A DNA stretch of 5,745 nucleotides. Origin: an uncultured Lachnospiraceae bacterium (lineage in GTDB: Bacteria; Bacillota; Clostridia; Lachnospirales; Lachnospiraceae). The DNA is taken from the NCBI GenBank assembly GCA_902796695.1, contig CADBQE010000298.1, positions 1 to 5,745 on the forward strand, read 5' to 3'. This document shows positions 1 through 5,745 of this stretch, one piece after another. A program made the translations under genes and the position numbers. Position 1 is the first letter of the stretch. Each line of letters starts with the position of its first letter. The notes below the pieces were generated by a model. The model saw nothing but the letters and a program-made list of their open reading frames with translations, searched no databases and was not told the DNA's origin.

Positions 1-1311
1 CCCGCCGTACCGACCGAGCCCACCGTGGAAACCACGCCGGGCGAACCCCGCACCATTGACCGCGTCCGGGATGCGTTCCTGCGCGAACTGGACGACGTGA
101 CGGAGCTGTTCGGGGAAAACGAAGTGATGCCGTACGACCTGGGCGTGATGCAGGAAGCCGCTCTGAAGACGTATGTGGAGTTGGCCGGCGGAAACTGGGC
201 GGAGTATCAGACCCTGAAGCCTTCCTACGGCCCGGAGGTCACGGTCATTGAGCTGAATGACGAATTCTTAAACCGCATGGCCGAGATCCGCGAACTGGTG
301 GATGAGAGAATCGGCCTGACCCCCGAGAAAAAAGAAGAGATCGAGATCGAAACGCTCAAAGCATTCGTGGCCGCATCCGGCGATCTGTATTCCGACTATC
401 TGACCGCGGAGGAATGGGAAGCGACCCAGCAGGAATCCGACGGCTCCTACAGCGGCATCGGCGTGCAGATCATGCAGAATCCGGAAACGCTGGAAGCCAC
501 GATCACGCGGGTCTTCCAGAACGGTCCGGCCGCGGAAGCCGGCATGCTGGCCGGAGATATCTTCAAAAAAGTCGACGGCATGGACATTACGGAAATGCTG
601 CTGGAGCAGATCGTGACCTACGTGCGCGGCCATGAAGGTGAGCCGGTGACCATTACCGTCTACCGCCCCGCCACGAACGAAACGCTGGACATCACCTGCG
701 TGCGCCGCAAAGTGGAAGTGGACACCGTGATCTACCGCATGCTGGAAGGCTCCGTCGGCTATCTGCAGCTGACGGAATTCGACAACGTCACGATCCGCCA
801 GACCCGGGAAGCCCTGGATGCCCTGCAGCGCGACGGCATGCAGAAACTGATCCTGGATCTGCGCGGCAATCCCGGCGGCCTGCTCAACAGCGTGCTGGCG
901 GTCGCGGATTACTTCGTGGAACGCGGCAAACTGATCTTCCGTATGGACTACAAGGGCGGAGAAAGCTACACGGAGAAGGCGGCCGAAGATCCGATCTTTC
1001 GGGGCGATATGGTCGTCCTGGTGGACAAAGGCTCCGCCAGCGCCGCGGAAGTGCTGACGGGGATCCTGCAGGATTACAAGCTGGCCACGGTCATGGGCAC
1101 CACGACCTTCGGCAAGGGGATTGTGCAGTCCTATTTTGACACGGATACGGGCAGCGGCAGCATCGTAAAGGTGACCATCGCGCACTACTTCTCCCCGCTG
1201 GGCCGGGATTTCCACGGCGTGGGGATCGAACCGGACGTAACGGGAGAGGATGACGTGCTGACGGCGGACAAGGACGAACTGCTGGAGCAGGCCCTGGATT
1301 ATCTGAAATAA
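1..1311 (+). CDS. S41-family carboxyl-terminal processing peptidase with PDZ domain (5' end missing)
   Basis: Serine peptidase of the CtpA/CtpB group, expected outside the cytoplasmic membrane, where such enzymes trim or degrade proteins from their C-terminal side. The frame is open from base 1 with no stop before the GTG at 25, and the first residues (PAVPTEPT) look like a Pro/Thr linker after a membrane anchor, so the true start is probably upstream of the window. Counting the GTG at 25 as residue 1, the visible parts are a helical N-terminal region (about 10-135), a PDZ domain (about 140-215, starting at SGIGVQI) and the S41 catalytic core (about 236-428). The catalytic Ser-Lys-Gln set is intact: S339 in GSASAAE, K364 in TFGKGIVQ and Q368. 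The 25-residue Ser-Lys and 4-residue Lys-Gln spacings match Bacillus CtpB, so it should be active. The core also shows LDLRGNPGG (277-285). The substrate cannot be told. A Bacillus-like sporulation role is possible, but nothing here supports it. Stop TAA at 1309-1311; holA follows after 18 bases. Confidence 0.93.
   Translation, partial: PAVPTEPTVETTPGEPRTIDRVRDAFLRELDDVTELFGENEVMPYDLGVMQEAALKTYVELAGGNWAEYQTLKPSYGPEVTVIELNDEFLNRMAEIRELVDERIGLTPEKKEEIEIETLKAFVAASGDLYSDYLTAEEWEATQQESDGSYSGIGVQIMQNPETLEATITRVFQNGPAAEAGMLAGDIFKKVDGMDITEMLLEQIVTYVRGHEGEPVTITVYRPATNETLDITCVRRKVEVDTVIYRMLEGSVGYLQLTEFDNVTIRQTREALDALQRDGMQKLILDLRGNPGGLLNSVLAVADYFVERGKLIFRMDYKGGESYTEKAAEDPIFRGDMVVLVDKGSASAAEVLTGILQDYKLATVMGTTTFGKGIVQSYFDTDTGSGSIVKVTIAHYFSPLGRDFHGVGIEPDVTGEDDVLTADKDELLEQALDYLK
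163..405 (+). repeat. Degenerate protein-level duplication in the peptidase N-terminal region
   Basis: Two 17-residue segments of the S41 peptidase resemble each other: residues 47-63 (bases 163-213, LKTYVELAGGNWAEYQT) and 111-127 (bases 355-405, LKAFVAASGDLYSDYLT). Six positions are identical and most others are conservative (Y/F, W/Y, E/D, A/S). The second copy is the usual family motif just before the PDZ domain (a GD.Y..YLT.EE pattern). The first copy is an extra, diverged version. The similarity is seen by eye only, and the DNA itself is not obviously repeated. Confidence 0.45.
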
Positions 1312-1317
1312 CAACCC

Positions 1318-1323
1318 GGAAGG
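1318..1323 (+). promoter_or_regulatory. Ribosome binding site of holA
   Basis: GGAAGG lies 6 bases before the ATG at 1330, in the 18-base gap after the peptidase stop codon. It supports that start codon. No promoter-like sequence fits in the gap, so holA is probably co-transcribed with the peptidase gene. Confidence 0.7.
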
Positions 1324-1329
1324 CGGCGC

Positions 1330-2307
1330 ATGAAGCGGATCGAACAGGATATCAGAACCGGAGAATACAAACCGATCTATCTGGTCTGGGGACCGGAGGA
1401 TTTTCTGCGGCAGAAGATCAAGGAGTCTTTCCGGAAAGCGTTGGCCGGTGCGGATGACCTGAACTATACCTACCGGGAAGGCCCGGCCGTGGATGAGGAC
1501 GAGATCCGCATCCTGGCCGGCACCGTCCCGTTTCTGGCGGAAAAGCGCCTGATCCTGCTGGAGAACACCGGCTGGGCCAAAAAAGGCGGCGCCGGCCTGA
1601 TCGCCGATCTGGACACCTTCCCGGATTCCACGGTGCTGGTCTTTATCGAACGGGAAGCGGACGAAAAGAGCCCCCTGTTCAAGGCCGCCCGGGAACGCGG
1701 CATCTGCGTGGCCTGCCAGCCGCCTTCGGCGGCGGACCTCGAACGCTCCATGAAAAAGTCTCTGGAGCAGGAAGGCTATCAGATCACTCAGGATGCGTTA
1801 GAACTCTTTCTGGTCCGCTGCGGCGGCGACATGAACCGCATGGCGGGCGAGAAAGAAAAACTGCTGGCGTATACGATGGAGACCCGTAAGATCCGGCGGG
1901 AAGACGTCGCGGTCATCACGCACCAGAGCGTGAGCGACCGGATCTTCGACATGGTGGACGCGATGGCAACGGGTCGTCCGCAGACCGCCTTCCGCCTGTA
2001 TGAAGACCTGAAGGCCCTGAAGGAGCCCAACGAACGCATCATGAGCATGATCACCTCGCAGGTGGGACGTCTGTTCGTCCTGCGGGAGCTGGATGAGAAG
2101 GGGCTTGGCCTGAAGGAGATCCAGGCGGCCACCAATTACAATTACTATGCCGTCAAAAACAGCCTGCCCCGCTGCCGCAGCCTTTCTTCCCGGGAATGGG
2201 AGAAGAAATGGCGCGGCTGCCTGGCATATTATACCGCGGCCCGGACCGGCCGGATGGACGAGACGCTCGCGGTGGAGATGGCCCTGATCGAAGTGAGTTT
2301 GCGATGA
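1330..2307 (+). CDS. holA: DNA polymerase III subunit delta
   Basis: The delta subunit is part of the clamp loader. It binds and opens the beta sliding clamp so that it can be loaded on primed DNA by the replicative polymerase in the cytoplasm. The 325-residue product has the usual family length. Recognisable parts in order are the N-terminal PIYLVWGPEDFLRQKI (15-30, the family's YL.G.E..L pattern), PFLAEKRLILLEN (67-79), a DEKSPLFKAA stretch (111-120) matching the family D.K..L.K region, GGDMNRMAGEKEKLLAY (165-181, the G.D...N..EKL pattern), and the C-terminal collar domain starting near RIFDMVDAMATG (204-215). There is no Walker A motif, as expected for delta. The ATG at 1330 is supported by GGAAGG 6 bases upstream. 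The stop TGA (2305-2307) overlaps the hflX start, which suggests translational coupling. In many Firmicutes holA is followed by rpsT; here hflX takes that place. Confidence 0.93.
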   Translation: MKRIEQDIRTGEYKPIYLVWGPEDFLRQKIKESFRKALAGADDLNYTYREGPAVDEDEIRILAGTVPFLAEKRLILLENTGWAKKGGAGLIADLDTFPDSTVLVFIEREADEKSPLFKAARERGICVACQPPSAADLERSMKKSLEQEGYQITQDALELFLVRCGGDMNRMAGEKEKLLAYTMETRKIRREDVAVITHQSVSDRIFDMVDAMATGRPQTAFRLYEDLKALKEPNERIMSMITSQVGRLFVLRELDEKGLGLKEIQAATNYNYYAVKNSLPRCRSLSSREWEKKWRGCLAYYTAARTGRMDETLAVEMALIEVSLR

Positions 2308-3530
2308 CAGATACTCTGCAGAAAGCGGAAAAATTCATATTGGCCGGCATTGCCGGCGAAGATATGGAGGAGGCGCTGGCCTCCTTAAAAGAACTGGAAG
2401 AACTGGCGGAAACAGCCGGGGCCGAAGTGCTGGAACTGTTCGTACAGTCCCGGGAGCAGCCCCATCCGGGCACATATCTGGGGTCCGGCCGCCTGGAGGA
2501 ATTAAAGGAACGGGTGCAGGAACTGGATGCGGACGGCGTCATCTGCGATGACGAACTCTCCCCGGCCCAGGCACGCAACATGGAGGACGTGCTGAATGTG
2601 AAGGTCCTGGACCGGAGCCTTCTGATCCTGGATATTTTCGCGTCCCGCGCGGCCACCAGCGAAGGCAAGATCCAGGTGGAACTGGCCCAGCTGCGCTACC
2701 GCGCCACACGCCTGACCGGCAAGGGCACCTCCCTGTCGCGGCTGGGCGGCGGCATCGGGACCCGCGGCCCCGGCGAAAGCAAGCTGGAAAGCGACAGACG
2801 GGCCATTCACCGGCGGATCTCCACGCTGAAGGCGGACCTGGAAGATGTGGTCCGTCACCGCGAGCTGCAGCGGGAGAAGCGGAAAAACGCGGCTGTCCCC
2901 GTGGTTGCCATCGTCGGCTATACCAACGCGGGCAAATCCACGCTGCTCAATACCCTGACCGGCGCCGGCATCCTGGCGGAAGACAAGCTGTTTGCCACCC
3001 TGGACCCCACCACACGGAATCTGCCGCTGCCGGGCGGCGAAGAGGTCCTGTTGACCGATACGGTCGGCTTCATCCGGAAACTGCCCCATCATCTGATCGA
3101 CGCCTTCAAGAGTACGCTGGAAGAAGCCGCCTATGCGGACGTGATCCTGCACGTGGTCGACGCCTCCGGCCCCCGCATGAAGCAGCAGATGGAGACGGTC
3201 TACGAAACGCTGAAGGATCTCGGCGCGGAAAACAAGCCGGTGATCACCGCCTTCAACAAATGCGACCTGCCGCTGGGCGACGCGCTGCTGTATGACGCGC
3301 ACGCGGACGAAACCGTCCGCATCTCCGCCAGGACCGGCGCCGGACTGGACGAACTGAAGGAAGCCGTATCCCGTATCCTCCGGGAGCAGAAGGTCTATAT
3401 CGACAGGACCTTTTCCTACGCGGACGCGGCGCTGGTGGGACGGATCCGGAAATACGGCAACGTGGTGGAGGAAGAATACACGCCCGAAGGAGTCCGGCTG
3501 AAAGCGTACGTGCCGAAGACGCTGCTGTAA
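2304..3530 (+). CDS. hflX: GTPase HflX, ribosome-splitting/rescue factor
   Basis: HflX binds the 50S subunit and, in studied bacteria, splits stalled 70S ribosomes during stress; it acts in the cytoplasm. The 408-residue product has the family layout: an N-terminal HflX domain with GTYLGSGRLEEL (56-67) and DRSLLILDIFASRA (103-116), the glycine-rich linker GGGIGTRGPGESKLESDRR (148-166), a coiled-coil-like helix (about 170-195), then the G domain. All G motifs are visible: G1 GYTNAGKST (205-213), G2 around TLDPTTR (232-238), G3 DTVGF (252-256), G4 NKCD (318-321), G5 SARTG (341-345). I start it at the ATG at 2304, which forms ATGA with the holA stop. An in-frame ATG at 2196 would add 36 residues unlike HflX and overlap holA by 112 bases. 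The site upstream (GAAGTGAG, 2290-2297) is weak, so translation probably depends on ribosomes finishing holA. Stop TAA at 3528-3530. Confidence 0.95.
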   Translation: MTDTLQKAEKFILAGIAGEDMEEALASLKELEELAETAGAEVLELFVQSREQPHPGTYLGSGRLEELKERVQELDADGVICDDELSPAQARNMEDVLNVKVLDRSLLILDIFASRAATSEGKIQVELAQLRYRATRLTGKGTSLSRLGGGIGTRGPGESKLESDRRAIHRRISTLKADLEDVVRHRELQREKRKNAAVPVVAIVGYTNAGKSTLLNTLTGAGILAEDKLFATLDPTTRNLPLPGGEEVLLTDTVGFIRKLPHHLIDAFKSTLEEAAYADVILHVVDASGPRMKQQMETVYETLKDLGAENKPVITAFNKCDLPLGDALLYDAHADETVRISARTGAGLDELKEAVSRILREQKVYIDRTFSYADAALVGRIRKYGNVVEEEYTPEGVRLKAYVPKTLL

Positions 3531-3547
3531 GGAGGCACAGCATGTGA
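3531..3547 (+). promoter_or_regulatory. Strong ribosome binding site followed by an ATG-TGA start-stop
   Basis: Directly after the hflX stop, GGAGG (3531-3535) is followed at an ideal 6-base spacing by ATG (3542-3544), whose very next codon is TGA (3545-3547). A ribosome starting here would make only Met and stop. A GTG at 3544 in another frame is open into the next gene, but it lies less well placed and would put an unlikely polar stretch in front of a clean signal peptide. The site may be the leftover start region of a gene that once followed hflX, or a start-stop element that holds or reloads ribosomes 35 bases before the next start. The sequence alone cannot decide between these. Confidence 0.5.
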
Positions 3548-3570
3548 GCAGGAAGAAACACCAGTTAGCA

Positions 3571-3576
3571 GGGAGG
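3571..3576 (+). promoter_or_regulatory. Ribosome binding site of the exported-protein gene
   Basis: GGGAGG sits 6 bases before the ATG at 3583. It decides that start over the in-frame GTG at 3544, because the protein from 3583 begins directly with a textbook signal peptide (MKKK and then a hydrophobic run). Confidence 0.75.
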
Positions 3577-3582
3577 ACGGTC

Positions 3583-4431
3583 ATGAAGAAAAAAATGTTC
3601 ACCATGCTGTTGTGTACAGTGCTGCTTATTAATTCAATATCCGGTGCCTGCGCGGCAGAAAGAGACACGGATCTGACTGCATTCGAGGGCTTTTATGATG
3701 AGAAGGAAGCGGAAGAGATAATGGCTGTTGTCTCACAATCGACGATGTTTGATCGCAGCTCCGACCTGGGAACGAAAGATATTGAACAGATAAAGACACG
3801 TGATTTTTCAGTTTATAAAGTCCACCGGGTCATGTCGGCAGATACAGCAGCCATGTTTCGTGAAGGAGCGAATCTGTCCGGGATGATTCCGGAAGATTAT
3901 TACTGGAAGGCGGTAACCCCTGCGAATGTTTTCATTACGGTTATGGAAGAGAAGGGCTCATGGACAGTTGTGGGATATGGGAAGCCTTCATCCCCGGATG
4001 GAATTCCCGGATGTGTCCGGATAGAGAGTTTGAAAACAGCCATCGATCAGATGGATGACGTAAGTGACCTGATGGTGTTCGAAATGCCGCTGATCTTTAC
4101 GGAATTTGCACTTCTGCATGCATCCGGTGCAGAATATCTGATTCCTTTCGGAGGCTGTCCGGATCTGACCGGATTAAAAAACGGAAAAGCTTACAGCAGG
4201 GAAGAAGTCCGGACAACTCTTCTGGCTAATGGCTGGGGAAATGAAATAATGAATGATCCCCGGGAGAACGGAGGCATTCTGTTAAGCGGGAACGACACAA
4301 ACCCGGATGCCGAGGTGCAGAGCAGAGCGGGGGGACTGTTGATCCCTCTGTGCGCAGCTGCCGTCGGAGCAGCTATATTGACTGCTTACACAGTCATTTC
4401 CCAAAGAAAAACAAAACGGCAAAAAGTGTGA
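3583..4431 (+). CDS. Unrecognised exported protein with C-terminal membrane anchor
   Basis: I do not recognise a family for this 282-residue protein. It starts with a signal peptide: MKKK, a hydrophobic stretch to about residue 20, then SGACAA, with a plausible signal-peptidase I cut after A24 (A-C-A). C23 could also be read as a loose lipobox (S-G-A-C), so lipidation is not excluded. The exported part (about 25-250) is rich in Asp and Glu, with no catalytic motif I can name. Residues 252-274 form one membrane segment followed by a basic tail (RKTKRQKV), which predicts the body outside, the tail inside, and anchoring by this helix. There is no LPXTG sortase signal. GC is lower than in the neighbours: bases 3781-3840 have 24 G/C of 60 and 4141-4200 have 29, against 35 in 3181-3240 (hflX) and 36 in 4921-4980 (the panE-like gene). 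Codons such as ATA, AGA and TTA occur here. This suggests later acquisition, but it could also reflect weak codon selection on an exported protein. No terminator follows. Confidence 0.8.
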   Translation: MKKKMFTMLLCTVLLINSISGACAAERDTDLTAFEGFYDEKEAEEIMAVVSQSTMFDRSSDLGTKDIEQIKTRDFSVYKVHRVMSADTAAMFREGANLSGMIPEDYYWKAVTPANVFITVMEEKGSWTVVGYGKPSSPDGIPGCVRIESLKTAIDQMDDVSDLMVFEMPLIFTEFALLHASGAEYLIPFGGCPDLTGLKNGKAYSREEVRTTLLANGWGNEIMNDPRENGGILLSGNDTNPDAEVQSRAGGLLIPLCAAAVGAAILTAYTVISQRKTKRQKV

Positions 4432-4442
4432 CACGCCGGAAT

Positions 4443-4447
4443 GGAGG
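4443..4447 (+). promoter_or_regulatory. Ribosome binding site deciding the start of the panE-like gene
   Basis: GGAGG lies 8 bases before the ATG at 4456. It overlaps the codons following an earlier in-frame ATG at 4441, which has no ribosome binding site of its own at a good distance. The start at 4456 also places the nucleotide-binding strand right at the N-terminus, as is normal for this family. Confidence 0.75.
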
Positions 4448-4455
4448 AACAGAGT

Positions 4456-5460
4456 ATGCGCTGTGCGATTTACGGAGCCGGTTCCCTGGGAACCGTGCTG
4501 GGGGCCTATATGACAAAGAACGGGCAGGCGGTGGATCTGATCAACCGCAACAAAGCCCATGTACAGGCTCTGAATGAAAAAGGAGCCGTCGTCTGCGGGA
4601 CGGTGGACATGAAAGTCCCGGTCCGCGCACTGCTGCCGGAGGAGATGGAAGGCGTCTATGACGTGATCTTCCTGATGACCAAGCAGCTGCAGAACCGTGA
4701 GGTCGTCACGCGCCTGAAAGACCATCTGGCGGAAGACGGAGCTCTGGTGACGCTGCAGAACGGACTGCCGGAGCCGGAGATCGCGGAGATCGTCGGGACC
4801 GCCTGCACCATCGGCTGCGTCGTGGAATGGGGAGCAACCTTAAAGAGCCCCGGCGTCTGCGAAATGACGTCCGCGCCCGATTCCCTCTCTTTCCACATGG
4901 GCGGCATGGAAGGCGTGGCGCCGGAAAAACTGCAGCGGGTGAAGGCCCTGCTGGAACTGATGTGCCCGGTGGAGATCGAAGAGAACCTGCTGGGAGCCCG
5001 CTGGTCCAAACTGCTGATCAATGCGACATTTTCCGGCCTGGGGACGCTCCTGGGCGGCACGTTCGGAACCGTTTCGGAAACAAAGGCCGCGCAGCCCGTC
5101 GCCCTCGCCTGCATGAAGGAATGCATGGACGTGGGGCGGGCCTCGGGCGTGACTTTCGCGCCGGTGCAGGGCAAGGACATCACAAAACTGTTCTATTACC
5201 GCGGCAGTTTGAAGAAGGCGTTTGCCCGGGCCCTGCTGCCCATCGCCATGAAGAAGCACCGCCTGATCGAGCCCTCCATGCTGCAGGACCTGAAGAAGGG
5301 AAAACGCTGCGAAGTGGATGCCATCAACGGCGTGATCTGCCGCGAGGGGAAGAAAGCCGGGGTGCCCACGCCGGTGAACGATAAAATCGTGGAGATCATC
5401 CACCGGATCGAGGCCGGCAAACTGACTCCGGGACAGGACAATCTGAAATATTTTGCATAA
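4456..5460 (+). CDS. panE: Ketopantoate reductase family protein (2-dehydropantoate 2-reductase)
   Basis: The family uses NADPH to reduce 2-dehydropantoate to pantoate, a step toward pantothenate and coenzyme A, in the cytoplasm. The 334-residue product begins with the Rossmann fingerprint MRCAIYGAGSLG (G7, G9, G12). It then shows FLMTKQLQ (72-79), TLQNGL (99-104, N102 matching E. coli N98), and WSKLLINA (183-190), in which K185 and N189 fit the catalytic Lys and the Asn of the family. Near the C-terminus are EPSMLQDLKKGKRCEVDAINGVI (272-294), with S274 and E286 fitting the substrate-binding Ser and the catalytic Glu, and GVPTPVND (302-309). The key residues are therefore present. It is about 30 residues longer than the E. 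coli enzyme (303); the extra length appears to lie around 235-270, before the SMLQDL motif. No other pantothenate gene is nearby and the family has many paralogs, so the exact substrate is uncertain and the symbol is tentative. The gene begins 24 bases after the exported-protein gene. Confidence 0.85.
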   Translation: MRCAIYGAGSLGTVLGAYMTKNGQAVDLINRNKAHVQALNEKGAVVCGTVDMKVPVRALLPEEMEGVYDVIFLMTKQLQNREVVTRLKDHLAEDGALVTLQNGLPEPEIAEIVGTACTIGCVVEWGATLKSPGVCEMTSAPDSLSFHMGGMEGVAPEKLQRVKALLELMCPVEIEENLLGARWSKLLINATFSGLGTLLGGTFGTVSETKAAQPVALACMKECMDVGRASGVTFAPVQGKDITKLFYYRGSLKKAFARALLPIAMKKHRLIEPSMLQDLKKGKRCEVDAINGVICREGKKAGVPTPVNDKIVEIIHRIEAGKLTPGQDNLKYFA

Positions 5461-5465
5461 GCGGC

Positions 5466-5485
5466 GCAGCTGCGCGCCCGGCTGC
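5466..5485 (+). other. GC-rich hairpin in the panE-lepA spacer
   Basis: GCAGCTG (5466-5472) can pair with CGGCTGC (5479-5485) around a 6-base loop: seven pairs, one of them G-T. The 12-base perfect palindrome GCGCAGCTGCGC (5464-5475) overlaps it and offers an alternative fold. The hairpin is followed by CTTAAGTAAAGG rather than a T-run, so it is not a typical intrinsic terminator. It ends 7 bases before the lepA ribosome binding site and might act as an RNA processing or stability element, or do nothing. Confidence 0.4.
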
Positions 5486-5492
5486 CTTAAGT

Positions 5493-5500
5493 AAAGGAGA
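5493..5500 (+). promoter_or_regulatory. Ribosome binding site of lepA
   Basis: AAAGGAGA precedes the ATG at 5508 by 7 bases and is close to the consensus. It confirms the lepA start. Confidence 0.8.
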
Positions 5501-5507
5501 ACCGAAT

Positions 5508-5745
5508 ATGATCATACCGCAGGACCATATCCGCAATTTCAGCATCATCGCCCATATCGACCACGGCAAATCCACGCTGGCGGACCGGATCATCGAACAG
5601 ACCGGCCTTCTGACGGCGCGCGAGATGCAGGAGCAGGTGCTGGACAACATGGACCTGGAGCGCGAGCGCGGCATCACGATCAAAGCCCAGGCCGTGCGCA
5701 CCGTATACAAGGCGAAAAACGGCGAAGAATATATGCTGAACCTGA
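5508..5745 (+). CDS. lepA: Elongation factor 4, translational GTPase LepA (3' end missing)
   Basis: LepA (EF4) is a ribosome-binding GTPase related to EF-G, linked to back-translocation, initiation and 30S assembly, and active mostly under stress. Only the first 79 codons plus one base lie in the window, and the reading frame stays open to the end. The visible N-terminus is diagnostic: DHIRNFSIIAHIDHGKST (residues 6-23) holds the G1 loop (AHIDHGKST), and DLERERGITIKAQAV carries the switch I/G2 threonine in the form typical of LepA rather than EF-G or TypA. The start ATG is backed by AAAGGAGA. The gene follows the panE-like gene after 47 bases with no terminator, so it is probably in the same transcript, though a promoter inside the upstream gene cannot be excluded. 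Confidence 0.95.
   Translation, partial: MIIPQDHIRNFSIIAHIDHGKSTLADRIIEQTGLLTAREMQEQVLDNMDLERERGITIKAQAVRTVYKAKNGEEYMLNL

Noticed and set aside
268..1314. Long minus-strand open frame opposite the S41 peptidase (348 codons)
   Set aside because: The plus strand carries an intact peptidase with catalytic residues. The antisense product is His/Gln/Phe/Asp-rich without any family motif, as expected for a shadow frame in GC-rich coding DNA.
2196..2303. Upstream extension of hflX to the ATG at 2196
   Set aside because: It would overlap holA by 112 bases and add 36 residues unlike HflX, whereas the ATG at 2304 gives a normal HflX N-terminus and an ATGA overlap.
3544..3582. GTG start at 3544 for the exported protein
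   Set aside because: It would add 13 mostly polar and basic residues before a clean signal peptide; the ATG at 3583 has its own GGGAGG at ideal spacing.
3600..3640. AT-rich stretch that could pass as a promoter inside the signal peptide region
   Set aside because: The AT-richness is explained by hydrophobic signal peptide codons in a GC-poorer gene, and I could not find a convincing -35/-10 pair placed to serve a downstream gene.
2502..3668. Long minus-strand open frame opposite hflX (388 codons)
   Set aside because: It lies over the HflX GTPase domain, runs past the gene border, and shows no recognisable motif or ribosome binding site; it is a composition artefact.
4827..5384. Plus-strand frame of 185 codons inside the panE-like gene
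   Set aside because: It is an Arg/Gly/Pro-rich out-of-frame reading of a gene whose conserved motifs are all in the other frame.

Overview
The window looks like part of one bacterial transcription unit. All six genes lie on the + strand, gaps are between -4 and about 52 bases, and I see no terminator-like hairpin with a T-run. Gene content (CtpA-type S41 peptidase, HolA, HflX, ketopantoate reductase family, LepA) and strong GGAGG-type ribosome binding sites fit a GC-rich Firmicute (Clostridia or Erysipelotrichia-like); this is inference from style and content, not a species call. TGA is used as a normal stop (holA, the secreted-protein gene), so the standard bacterial code applies.

Layout. 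1-1311: 3' part of an S41/PDZ processing peptidase; its real start is upstream of the window. 1330-2307: DNA polymerase III delta subunit (holA). 2304-3530: ribosome-associated GTPase HflX, joined to holA by an ATGA overlap. 3531-3582: short leader with a strong ribosome binding site followed by an ATG-TGA start-stop. 3583-4431: an unrecognised exported protein with one C-terminal membrane segment, clearly poorer in GC than its neighbours. 4456-5460: ketopantoate reductase family protein (PanE-like). 5461-5507: short spacer with a GC-rich hairpin. 5508 to the end: 5' part of lepA (EF4).

How the genes fit together. HolA loads the replication clamp; HflX and LepA are both GTPases that act on stalled or stressed ribosomes; the S41 peptidase works outside the membrane; PanE-like reductases make pantoate for coenzyme A or act on related 2-oxo acids. 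This is a housekeeping operon rather than a dedicated pathway. The one element that does not fit is the exported protein at 3583-4431. Its base composition differs, and a 9-of-10 match between the ribosome-binding regions on its two sides suggests it was inserted between hflX and the panE-like gene. I found no defence system, mobile-element gene, CRISPR array, tRNA or rRNA. No stretch over 300 bases lacks a gene.
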